From NCBI GenBank assembly GCA_031550405.1, contig JAVBOP010000176.1:1-6801 (forward strand): a DNA stretch of 6,801 nucleotides, given 5' to 3'. A program made the translations under genes and the position numbers. Of this stretch, positions 1 to 5,963 are shown piece after piece. The stretch comes from JAVBOP01 sp031550405. Its GTDB lineage: Bacteria; Bacteroidota; Ignavibacteria; Kapaibacteriales; UBA2268. The notes under the pieces were generated by a model. It ran no database searches. It was not told where the DNA came from and worked only from the letters and a program-made list of their open reading frames with translations. Each line of letters begins with the position of its first letter. The stretch's first letter is position 1.

Positions 1-70
1 TATGCCCGACGCCATAGAATCAAGTATTGTCGATAAAACCCGCCAAGAAATATGGATTTATAAAAGATAA
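1..70 (+). CDS. C-terminal tail of a GWxTD-like protein (5' partial)
   Basis: An open frame enters from the left edge (codons begin at base 2) and ends with TAA at 68-70. The 22 residues read MPDAIESSIV followed by DKTRQEIWIYKR. Family knowledge: GWxTD-domain proteins of the FCB group end in a segment of the form 'YGxPDEIE...PYEIWxY'. The visible PDAIE, about ten residues, then QEIWIYKR fits that layout, and the preceding base is compatible with a Gly codon. The rest of the gene lies outside the window, so the assignment rests on this short tail and is tentative. That the frame is coding is more secure than the family name. No clear terminator follows; a 9-bp inverted repeat (TGTCGATAA at 28-36, TTATCGACA at 84-92) flanks the stop codon. 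Confidence 0.5.
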   Translation, partial: MPDAIESSIVDKTRQEIWIYKR

Positions 71-285
71 TCTCAATCCAATATTATCGACATAGGATCT
101 GTTGGCAATTATAAATAATATACAATAAAAGACTTATAGCATATTATTAATTTTTTTTAATAAATCTAATGCTTTGCCAATTAAATATAAGCTCCATTTT
201 GCTTTCACATTTGCAGATACAGGAATGGATATATGGAAATAATTAAGTATAGCAATTTATTAACTTAGCTATATTTTCTCCCAAT
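71..285. other. AT-rich gap between convergent genes
   Basis: This gap between two gene ends is strongly AT-rich and shows no convincing coding frame. Three weak dyads are visible. The first is TTATTAA (144-150) with TTAATAA (157-163) around a T6 loop, made only of A/T pairs. The second is AAGTATAGC (245-253) with GCTATATTT (268-276), nine pairs including one G-U on the plus-strand RNA, with a 14-nt loop, lying 10 bp past the lipoprotein stop at 286. The third is the 9-bp pair across the upstream stop codon. Transcripts from both sides should end here, so one of these may act in termination. None has the GC-rich stem and U-tract of a textbook intrinsic terminator. Confidence 0.6.
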
Positions 286-864
286 TCAATTCCTGAAATA
301 TGCTTTTAAACTGCTCCAACTGTCTTTATTCGTGTCTCCAGCCAACTGGAAATCCTGCCACGCAGCAATACGCCACAACCCATCCGTTTCTGGCATGATA
401 GTAAATATTGCTTTGCCCGTAAAATTCTTTGAAATACTGGCATTTAAAAATTCACAATTGATAATATATTCGCTGACAAGCACCGCCGAATCTTGAGAAA
501 TGAAATCGAAATCTCTGTTTAATATCGACAATATTGGCTTGGATTCTTTGTTCATCGCAGCAATGGCATTGGTGAAACACTGTTTTTCACTATCAACAGT
601 CCAATTTTCAAAAAGCGAAGGATAGCGTGCAGCAACTTCTACCGACGGCGTAAATTTGAATTTTGCATTTGAAAAGCATGCCGCATAATTATTAACATTC
701 TTATTTTCAAAAGCATTAACTACATTTTCAATCACAATACCCGGAGTAGAAGGCGGAACAAATGTACCATTATCTTCGCTCGGTTCTTCCGGATTTCGTG
801 TATCAAAAAGCGAGCAAGCCATTATAAATGCTGCAATTATGCCTGCGGTTACATATTTTTTCAT
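286..864 (-). CDS. NTF2-like (SnoaL-type fold) lipoprotein, function unknown
   Basis: This encodes a 192-residue predicted lipoprotein. It opens with MKKYV, a hydrophobic stretch at residues 4-15 and a lipobox ending I14-M15-A16-C17. Lipid attachment at C17 and periplasmic or outer-membrane location are inferred. A Pro/Glu/Ser-rich linker (about 24-42) leads to a domain at about 43-192. That domain has an opening helix (IENVVNAFENKNVNNYAACF), a central region with 'YPSLFENW', and a late strand 'GLWRIAAWQDF'. It closes with 'DSWSSLKAYF'. This order resembles NTF2-like lipoproteins common in FCB-group genomes. No catalytic residues can be assigned. An in-frame TTG at 877-879 would add five residues, but ATG at 864 places the basic MKK start directly before the hydrophobic stretch. 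No Shine-Dalgarno site is visible. The gene is transcribed divergently from the TldD/PmbA-like gene. Confidence 0.8.
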   Translation of the reverse strand: MKKYVTAGIIAAFIMACSLFDTRNPEEPSEDNGTFVPPSTPGIVIENVVNAFENKNVNNYAACFSNAKFKFTPSVEVAARYPSLFENWTVDSEKQCFTNAIAAMNKESKPILSILNRDFDFISQDSAVLVSEYIINCEFLNASISKNFTGKAIFTIMPETDGLWRIAAWQDFQLAGDTNKDSWSSLKAYFRN

Positions 865-900
865 ATAAGTACCAGTCAATTAAGTCCAAACAATATTCTT

Positions 901-908
901 CAAAAATA
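901..908 (-). promoter_or_regulatory. Candidate -7 box for the lipoprotein gene
   Basis: On the minus strand these bases read TATTTTTG, matching the Bacteroidota -7 consensus TAnnTTTG. The box would place the transcription start near 894, about 30 nt before the ATG at 864. No matching -33 TTTG element is found at the usual 19-21 nt spacing, so this is a weak call in an AT-rich stretch. Confidence 0.3.
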
Positions 909-942
909 ATATTTTCCATGCAATAAATTGCCTCTGCCATTT

Positions 943-968
943 GATTTATGAAAAAATATTCATAAATC
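943..968. repeat. Perfect 10-bp inverted repeat, candidate operator
   Basis: GATTTATGAA at 943-952 is the exact reverse complement of TTCATAAATC at 959-968, with the 6-nt spacer AAAATA. It sits in the divergent intergenic region. The centre (955.5) lies about 57 bp upstream of the inferred start site of the TldD/PmbA-like gene and about 61 bp upstream of that inferred for the lipoprotein gene. It ends 6 bp before the candidate -33 box at 975. This position suits a dimeric regulator acting on one or both promoters. A transcribed hairpin is less likely, because the dyad lies upstream of both candidate start sites. The binding protein is unknown. Confidence 0.5.
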
Positions 969-974
969 GTGCGG

Positions 975-1006
975 TATGACAGGTATGGCTTTTTTTTGTA
1001 TATTTG
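975..1006 (+). promoter_or_regulatory. Candidate Bacteroidota-type promoter for the TldD/PmbA-like gene
   Basis: TATATTTG at 999-1006 matches the -7 consensus TAnnTTTG. TATG at 975-978 is one base from the -33 consensus TTTG, with a 20-nt spacer within the accepted 19-21. The inferred start near 1013 gives a leader of about 28 nt before the ATG at 1041. This also argues against the upstream in-frame GTG at 969, which would lie outside the transcript. Confidence 0.5.
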
Positions 1007-1030
1007 TAAACGTAATTTAACTATAAATTC

Positions 1031-1036
1031 AGGAAG
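1031..1036 (+). promoter_or_regulatory. Ribosome binding site deciding the start at 1041
   Basis: AGGAAG lies 4 nt before the ATG at 1041. Together with the signal peptide that begins at this ATG, it decides the start over the GTG 72 bases upstream. Confidence 0.6.
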
Positions 1037-1040
1037 TGAA

Positions 1041-2798
1041 ATGAAAAAAATAATTGCTATCTCCATTTTATTCATAGGCATAGCAGTACAGCTTGTGGCA
1101 AATGATGAAATATTCAAAGCGATGCACGACGAAATAAACCGCTCGATGAATGCGCTGCAGCTTGAGGGATTGAAGAAGCCGTATTATATTGAATATACAC
1201 TGAAAACGGACGGCAATGGCTCTATCAGCTCTGTTTTAGGCGAGACTGTTGCAAGCAATAATTCCACATCCGCAATGCTGACTGTAAGGGTAAGGGTTGG
1301 AAGCTACAGGTTTGATAATACTAATTTTTTTGATATTGGGCTCAATTTCTTTGGTTCGCGCGATGATGAAGAAATTTTTATTAATAGAACCATTCCTGTC
1401 GAGCTGGATTATGTTGCCTTGAGGCGCGAGCTATGGCTTGCAACAGATGCAGCATATAAGCAGTCGGCAGAAATCTTCTCGAAGAAGGAAGCCTCGCTCA
1501 AAAATAAGATACGCAAGGATACGACGTGGGATTTTACGCAAATAGACAAGCCGGTTAGCAGTATTGATACGGCGCCTGTGCCCAAGTTTGATATTGCAAA
1601 ATATGAGCAGCTGGCTAATGATGTATCTAAAATTTTTGCAAACTTCCCTGCCATCAATTCTTCGGCTGTAAGTGTTGAATATCTGCCTGAAACCACATAT
1701 TATATGAATAGCGAGGGTGTGCAGTATGTTAGGAATAGCTCTCTTACGGGAATTGAAATAACGGCATTTGCGCAGGCGGAAGATGGTATGCCCGTTTCGA
1801 ACTATTATTCTGCATATAGCAATGATCCCAATGACTTACCTTCAAAAGACTCTATCATTAAATCTGCCAAATCAATCGCAGCGGTCATTAATAATTCCTT
1901 GCAGGTAGGCAGCATAGACGAATCATATTCGGGTCCTGTTCTGATAACGGGTCAGGCGGCATGTGAAGTATTGGCTCAAACATTTGTTCCAAATCTGATA
2001 GCACAACGGGAATTGGCTTCGGACGTGGGATTTTCCATGGGCGACCGCAATATGGCATTCCAGTCAAAGATAGGCGGGCGCGTACTGCCTGAGTTTATGT
2101 CTGTGGAGGATTTGCCATCTCTGAAAGAGTTCGATAAAACAAAGCTGGCCGGCTCATACCAAATCGACGATGAAGGCGTGTTGCCGCAGGATATTGTGCT
2201 TGTCAATAATGGTTTTCTAAAAACATTATTATCTGACAGGGTACCGACTAAGCGCATAAAGCAATCGAATGGACACAAGCGTGACGGCGCTCCAATGTAT
2301 AGCAATGTACGGATAACAGCCGATAAAAAGTACCAAATGTCCGATAGCGATTTGAAAAAATATTTGATTAAGCTCTGCAAGGACAGGGAGTTACCCTATG
2401 GGATAATTATCAGGAAGATAGCGAACCAAAATATAATGCAGACGACGCTCTACCAGATTAGCGGAGGGTTGTTCGATTTTCCGCGCGGCGAAGGCGTTAT
2501 GCTGCCGATAGAGGCATATAAGGTGTATCCCAACGGCAAGGAGGAGCTTGTGCGCGGTGTGCAGCTTGCCGGTTTTTCAGCGCAGACATTCAAGGATATT
2601 ATAAAGACAGGTGATAACTACTATGTACATAACATACTTGCACCATCGGTAGTGGCATCGTTTGTTACTGGCGGCTCGCCTTTTATTCCCGCCAGCATCA
2701 TATCATGTGACTTATTGTTCGAGGATGCAGAATTGCGCAAGATCGACAAAGACTATAAGCGTCCGCCTATCCTGAGCAATCCCATAGGCTTAAAATAA
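1041..2798 (+). CDS. Exported TldD/PmbA-family protein lacking the HExxxH motif
   Basis: This encodes 585 residues with a signal peptide (MKKIIAISILFIGIAVQLVA, likely cleaved after A20), so the product should be periplasmic or outer-membrane facing. The family resemblance covers nearly the full length. The N-terminal part has 'KKPYYIEYTL' (46-54), then 'SSVLGETVASNNS' and 'VRVRVGSYRFDNTNF' (82-96). A middle 'YLPETTYYMNSEGVQYVRNS' is followed by 'SGPVLITGQAACEVLAQ' (297-313). The C-terminal part has 'LPQDIVLVNNGFLKTLLSDR' (381-400) and 'NGHKRDGAP' (410-418). Family knowledge: TldD carries HExxxH zinc ligands shortly after the 'GPVLL' strand, and its partner TldE/PmbA does not. Here the equivalent stretch (EVLAQTFVPNL) has no His, so this looks PmbA-like or non-catalytic, and no TldD partner is in the window. 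ATG at 1041 is preceded by AGGAAG (1031-1036). An in-frame GTG at 969 would bury the signal peptide. The 71-bp gap to the next gene allows cotranscription. Confidence 0.85.
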   Translation: MKKIIAISILFIGIAVQLVANDEIFKAMHDEINRSMNALQLEGLKKPYYIEYTLKTDGNGSISSVLGETVASNNSTSAMLTVRVRVGSYRFDNTNFFDIGLNFFGSRDDEEIFINRTIPVELDYVALRRELWLATDAAYKQSAEIFSKKEASLKNKIRKDTTWDFTQIDKPVSSIDTAPVPKFDIAKYEQLANDVSKIFANFPAINSSAVSVEYLPETTYYMNSEGVQYVRNSSLTGIEITAFAQAEDGMPVSNYYSAYSNDPNDLPSKDSIIKSAKSIAAVINNSLQVGSIDESYSGPVLITGQAACEVLAQTFVPNLIAQRELASDVGFSMGDRNMAFQSKIGGRVLPEFMSVEDLPSLKEFDKTKLAGSYQIDDEGVLPQDIVLVNNGFLKTLLSDRVPTKRIKQSNGHKRDGAPMYSNVRITADKKYQMSDSDLKKYLIKLCKDRELPYGIIIRKIANQNIMQTTLYQISGGLFDFPRGEGVMLPIEAYKVYPNGKEELVRGVQLAGFSAQTFKDIIKTGDNYYVHNILAPSVVASFVTGGSPFIPASIISCDLLFEDAELRKIDKDYKRPPILSNPIGLK

Positions 2799-2811
2799 AA
2801 AAAACAAGGAA

Positions 2812-2843
2812 TTGCATAAAACCATGTGACTTCTTTACTTTAG
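2812..2843 (+). promoter_or_regulatory. Weak candidate promoter before the two-TM protein gene
   Basis: TTG at 2812-2814 is followed after 21 nt by TACTTTAG (2836-2843), one mismatch from TAnnTTTG. It would start transcription near 2850. The 71-bp gap has no clear terminator, so readthrough from the upstream gene is an equally good explanation. Confidence 0.2.
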
Positions 2844-2869
2844 TTTGATGAAAAAAAATTAATAAACGT

Positions 2870-3346
2870 ATGCAACAAAAGACGATTCATGTTTCTCTAA
2901 AAAGCTTTACTTACTTGGGAATACTGGTATTTTCCATAGGTCTGTTTTTGATTTTGAGCAATTATTTTTCGCTAAATCCAACGGAAAATTTCCAGGCAAG
3001 CAACTTCACAGGGGGAATAATGGCTATGATATTTTCCATTGTTTTGTGCTATATGGGAACTAAAAAGCGAAAAATAGTGTTTTCTGATGAAAAATTAGAG
3101 TATATTGCTGCAAAAACGCAATTTGCTGCAAGTTATAGCGAAATCAACTTGATAAAAACTTTTATAGATCCTGCCAATAAATCTCAAAATTTATTAATTT
3201 TCGTAGATGAAAGCCGCATACTTTCAGTATCGTCAGCTTTTTTCCCTATTGAAAAAATACAGGAAGCATATCGGGAACTATTATTGCGCTGCAAGCATTT
3301 TATTGAAAATAATGAGCTTACCATTGACAACGAATTGAATTGGTAA
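2870..3346 (+). CDS. Small two-TM membrane protein with PH-like domain
   Basis: This encodes 158 residues. Two hydrophobic segments, about 13-30 (FTYLGILVFSIGLFLILS) and 48-63 (GGIMAMIFSIVLCYMG), form a probable helical hairpin. The second is followed by the basic run KKRK (65-68), which by the positive-inside rule puts the C-terminal part in the cytoplasm. Residues about 68-141 alternate short strands ('KIVFSDEKLEYIA', 'FAASYSEINLIKTF', 'NLLIFVDESRILSV') and end in a helix ('PIEKIQEAYRELLLRCKHF'). This is the pattern of bacterial PH-like domains that follow two TM helices, so the fold is an inference from pattern and no function can be assigned. ATG at 2870 has no Shine-Dalgarno site. It follows the TldD/PmbA-like gene on the same strand and converges on the OmpA/SPOR lipoprotein gene, with only 32 bp between stop codons. 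Confidence 0.7.
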   Translation: MQQKTIHVSLKSFTYLGILVFSIGLFLILSNYFSLNPTENFQASNFTGGIMAMIFSIVLCYMGTKKRKIVFSDEKLEYIAAKTQFAASYSEINLIKTFIDPANKSQNLLIFVDESRILSVSSAFFPIEKIQEAYRELLLRCKHFIENNELTIDNELNW

Positions 3347-3378
3347 CGGCTATATGTCACTTTATTAAAAAATATTCA

Positions 3379-5202
3379 TTATTTTAGTACAAAGTTTTTT
3401 CTGTATTTCTGCTTCAATTTTCGGATGGCTTTCTGAGCGTCGCTTTCGGTAGCATAACCCCAAATTAATACGCGGTACGCTGGACGCTGATTTTGGATAA
3501 TCCGTTGATAATATGCCCGATAGTTTAGTTGCTCCCATTTGTCAACTGTCGCTTGCGCATCTGTTTCTGAAACCGCCACTTCCGCAAGAATTTCATAAGG
3601 CAGCTCTTCGGGCAGCAGCCAGCGAATTTCGATGCGGTTATTGTATTCATCCTGCCACTTGCTTTGCGGAAATAGATATAGCGGTCGGCTTGCGCCTTCA
3701 ACGGAAAGGCGGATTTGAGCAGGATTTGCACCAAATTCAATGAGCTTTTTGCGGATATTTTGCGAGCGCAAAAGAGCTATCTTATTGCACTCCTTGGCAT
3801 TGCCTTCGTTTGCACTTGAATGTCCTGCCAATTCTATCACCGACTTTGGATTATCAATTAAAGTTGCTGCTAAGTTGCGAATTGAAAGAAGATAGCTTTC
3901 TGAAACAGAAGTATCGGCATCGTTAAATGATGCCAGTATTTGAAATTCCGAGAAGATTTTTTCCTGACGCAGAGGAAATATATAGCTATCCTTTTTAGCG
4001 TCAGAATTTTCAGCTCCCTTCACCGAAAGCTCAACATTCAATTCGCGCTGATTTATGCTAATTGGCGGAATAAAATCAACATTGTAATGAAAATGCTGCG
4101 AAAAAATTATTTCATGAAGCAATGCAGGCAAAAGGTTGATATTCTCGGCTTCCAGAACATACAGGCGCCCGCCGGTTTTGCTTGCCAAATAAGCAAGATT
4201 ATACGTTGGAAAAGTAGAGCCAACCGCAACAGCATGTATGGGAATGTTATTTTTTTGGGCGTGCAAAATTAAATCTTTTTCATCATATAATACAGACGCA
4301 TTGTCAGCACTCTGTGTAATCAGAATAATTATATTTTTTTCTGAAAAATCTTTCATCAAATTTATCGTTTGACCAACAGATTTATTGATAGAATTGAATC
4401 CGGAAGGATCGGGAATATTATAAAATTGCTTGAAATGATTATTTTCATCTTTTTCGATTGGGAAAAAATCACCAAAATTCTGATTGAAATATGAAATGAA
4501 AAAATTATCGGATAAGGGATATAGCTCCGATAAACGCTTTATTTGCTCAAATATCCAGTAATTTTCAGTTGCCGCAGCCGAATTGTCTATTGCAAAGCAA
4601 AAGTTATTTTTAACCTGATAAATATTTTTTTCTTTATATCCAGTAATAGTGCAAGCTTCTGATAACTCCTTTGTAAATATGGACATTAAATTGCTTTGAA
4701 TATCCATATTATTTATGTAATTGCCATGTTTATCAAATGGCAGGAATTTCAGCGAAAAACTGTTATTTTCATGCGGATACGTTCCTCCAACTATTTTTAT
4801 TCTATCAAGTTCGACACTTTCTGCCACACCAGCTATATATTCCGAAGATTTATTCGACGTCCCAATTTCTCCAAGAGACAGCTTTGGTCCAGCCTGAGGC
4901 AAGCCAATAACATTGACAATCCAAGTCAGCGTTTTTTTATTTCCAGCCTTATTGAACGCATTCAAGTTATAAACGGTTGTCTTAGTTGGCGAAACTTCAA
5001 AACTGCCTTTGCGGGCAAATACGCCATCAATTTTATCAATCAGCACACTGTCCGCATTTTTGAAATTCCAGTAAATCATAGCGCTTTCGCCTGCATAAAT
5101 TTCTGTGTGCATCTCGGTATATTCGCTTGTAATCTTGCTGGAGCAAGCATTTAGCAGCATCAATAACGCAAAATATATTATATGGATATCACATTTTTTC
5201 AT
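3379..5202 (-). CDS. Ig-like/VWA/OmpA/SPOR multidomain lipoprotein
   Basis: This encodes 607 residues. A signal sequence ends in the lipobox L17-N18-A19-C20, so a lipid-anchored envelope protein is expected. About 27-100 is an Ig-like beta domain ('AGESAMIYWNFKNADSV', 'VSPTKTTVYNLNA'). About 198-365 resembles a von Willebrand A domain ('FCFAIDNSAA', 'NIIILITQSAD', 'IPIHAVAVG', 'LAYLASKTGGRLYVLE'). Its metal site looks degenerate: D206-N-S208-A-A210 replaces DxSxS, and Q297 stands where LTDG-type loops have Asp. About 415-530 is an OmpA-C-type peptidoglycan-binding domain ('IELAGHSS', 'IALLRSQNIRKKLIEFG', 'YNNRIEIRW'). R479 aligns with OmpA Arg286, but S463 replaces Asp271. About 536-607 is a SPOR domain ('YRVLIWGYATESDAQKAI'). 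ATG at 5202 is preferred over TTG at 5214, because MKK then precedes the hydrophobic core. It is the last gene of the minus-strand cluster, 64 bp after the rhodanese gene. Confidence 0.85.
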   Translation of the reverse strand: MKKCDIHIIYFALLMLLNACSSKITSEYTEMHTEIYAGESAMIYWNFKNADSVLIDKIDGVFARKGSFEVSPTKTTVYNLNAFNKAGNKKTLTWIVNVIGLPQAGPKLSLGEIGTSNKSSEYIAGVAESVELDRIKIVGGTYPHENNSFSLKFLPFDKHGNYINNMDIQSNLMSIFTKELSEACTITGYKEKNIYQVKNNFCFAIDNSAAATENYWIFEQIKRLSELYPLSDNFFISYFNQNFGDFFPIEKDENNHFKQFYNIPDPSGFNSINKSVGQTINLMKDFSEKNIIILITQSADNASVLYDEKDLILHAQKNNIPIHAVAVGSTFPTYNLAYLASKTGGRLYVLEAENINLLPALLHEIIFSQHFHYNVDFIPPISINQRELNVELSVKGAENSDAKKDSYIFPLRQEKIFSEFQILASFNDADTSVSESYLLSIRNLAATLIDNPKSVIELAGHSSANEGNAKECNKIALLRSQNIRKKLIEFGANPAQIRLSVEGASRPLYLFPQSKWQDEYNNRIEIRWLLPEELPYEILAEVAVSETDAQATVDKWEQLNYRAYYQRIIQNQRPAYRVLIWGYATESDAQKAIRKLKQKYRKNFVLK

Positions 5203-5221
5203 CGAATTTTTCAATCGTTAC

Positions 5222-5250
5222 ATATAAGTTTTAGTTTTCGGAACAATCAA
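5222..5250 (-). promoter_or_regulatory. Weak candidate promoter before the OmpA/SPOR gene
   Basis: On the minus strand TTGATT (5250-5245) is followed after 17 nt by TTATAT (5227-5222), a sigma-70-like arrangement. It would start transcription only about 12 nt before the ATG at 5202. The elements are not the TAnnTTTG type seen elsewhere in the window, and in AT-rich DNA this may be chance. If real, it would let the lipoprotein gene be expressed apart from the two upstream genes. Confidence 0.2.
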
Positions 5251-5266
5251 TTATTTCTACAGCACT

Positions 5267-5962
5267 TTATTGGGAAATATTTTTGGAGGCAGGGTTGTTG
5301 CTCCATTCTGCCCATCCCGACTCATAAATGTAAAAGCGCTTAAAACCAAAATTTTCGAGCAAACCCGCAATGTGATGACTCAAATCGCAGTTTCCGCCAT
5401 CGCAATAAATAATTATGGTTTTATCAGATGGAAGAGCCAAAATTTTGTCTACAACAGCCTGTTCGTCGTCATTTGGAAATATATTTATCGCATGAGGAAT
5501 ATGAGCAGCAGCGTACTGTTCGGGACGGCGCGCATCAATTATTAAAAATTTTTCATAATTATTTACAATTTTCAACATTTGGCTATGCGAAACATTTTGA
5601 TAATCACTATGTTTGGATTTTTTTGTATTAGCAAGAATAGTGTTAGCATCAATTTTTTCATTTTTTATCTTCGCTGTATCTATCATATTTTTAATTGAAC
5701 TATCAGATTTTTTCTCTGTTTTTACAGAATCGAATGTATTGATTTTTTTTGCAGTGTCCTGTGAAATTTCACCAAAGTTTTGTGGAACTGTATTTTTATT
5801 GTTCTCTGCAATATTTTGAAAAAGCAGCGAGTCCGACACACGCAATTCTTCCTTATTTTTGGGAAATACAGGAATATTATTTGGATTAAGCTCGTTATAA
5901 ATCAAAGCAACTGCTATGGAAACCATTGTAATAATTGCGATTTCAGCTAATATTTTTTTCAT
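5267..5962 (-). CDS. Membrane-anchored rhodanese-domain protein
   Basis: This encodes 231 residues. An N-terminal hydrophobic segment (about 5-22) looks like an uncleaved anchor with no lipobox. It is followed by 'NELNPNNIPVF', and an 'NPxxIPxF'-like stretch after the anchor recurs in exported rhodaneses. Residues about 33-120 are a Lys/Asn/Asp/Ser/Thr-rich, probably disordered linker. Residues about 122-225 form a rhodanese domain: 'FLIIDARRPEQYAAAHIPHAINI' (D143-A-R145; H154), 'KTIIIYCDGGNCDLSHHIAGLLENFGF' and 'ESGWAEW'. C187 opens the active-site loop as the expected persulfide cysteine. A second cysteine, C192, lies within the loop, giving CxxxxC. Sulfur transfer or redox function in the periplasm is inferred from topology. 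The start lies one base after the J-protein stop, with a Shine-Dalgarno site inside that gene, so the two should be translated together. Confidence 0.85.
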   Translation of the reverse strand: MKKILAEIAIITMVSIAVALIYNELNPNNIPVFPKNKEELRVSDSLLFQNIAENNKNTVPQNFGEISQDTAKKINTFDSVKTEKKSDSSIKNMIDTAKIKNEKIDANTILANTKKSKHSDYQNVSHSQMLKIVNNYEKFLIIDARRPEQYAAAHIPHAINIFPNDDEQAVVDKILALPSDKTIIIYCDGGNCDLSHHIAGLLENFGFKRFYIYESGWAEWSNNPASKNISQ

Positions 5963-5963
5963 T

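Noticed and set aside
28..92. Inverted 9-bp pair TGTCGATAA / TTATCGACA around the first stop codon
   Set aside because: The 47-nt separation and the partly self-complementary core (TCGA) make a chance match plausible. No U-tract follows, so I did not call it a terminator.
969..1040. In-frame GTG extension of the TldD/PmbA-like gene by 24 residues
   Set aside because: It starts upstream of the candidate promoter, has no ribosome binding site, and would place the signal peptide internally. The ATG at 1041 has AGGAAG and begins the signal peptide.
803..1117. Minus-strand frame across the divergent intergenic region
   Set aside because: It overlaps the lipoprotein start, the candidate operator and promoter, and the signal peptide of the TldD/PmbA-like gene. 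Its translation is low-complexity and resembles no known family.
1041..2798. Possible horizontal transfer of the TldD/PmbA-like gene, because parts look more GC-rich than its neighbours
   Set aside because: The rise is local (for example around 2461-2580), while other parts match the neighbours. Conserved protein sequence could account for it, and I could not compute codon statistics.
3369..3385. AAAATA / TATTTT hairpin between the convergent stop codons
   Set aside because: Six A/T-only pairs are too weak for an intrinsic terminator, and the dyad overlaps the stop codon of the lipoprotein gene. Such pairs are frequent by chance in DNA this AT-rich.
4696..5154. Plus-strand open frame of about 150 codons
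   Set aside because: It lies wholly antisense to the Ig-like/VWA lipoprotein gene, and its translation shows no recognisable domain and unusual composition. The same reasoning removes the antisense frames at 3513-3743, 3940-4272, 1409-1696, 1976-2380, 5270-5545 and 5613-5819.
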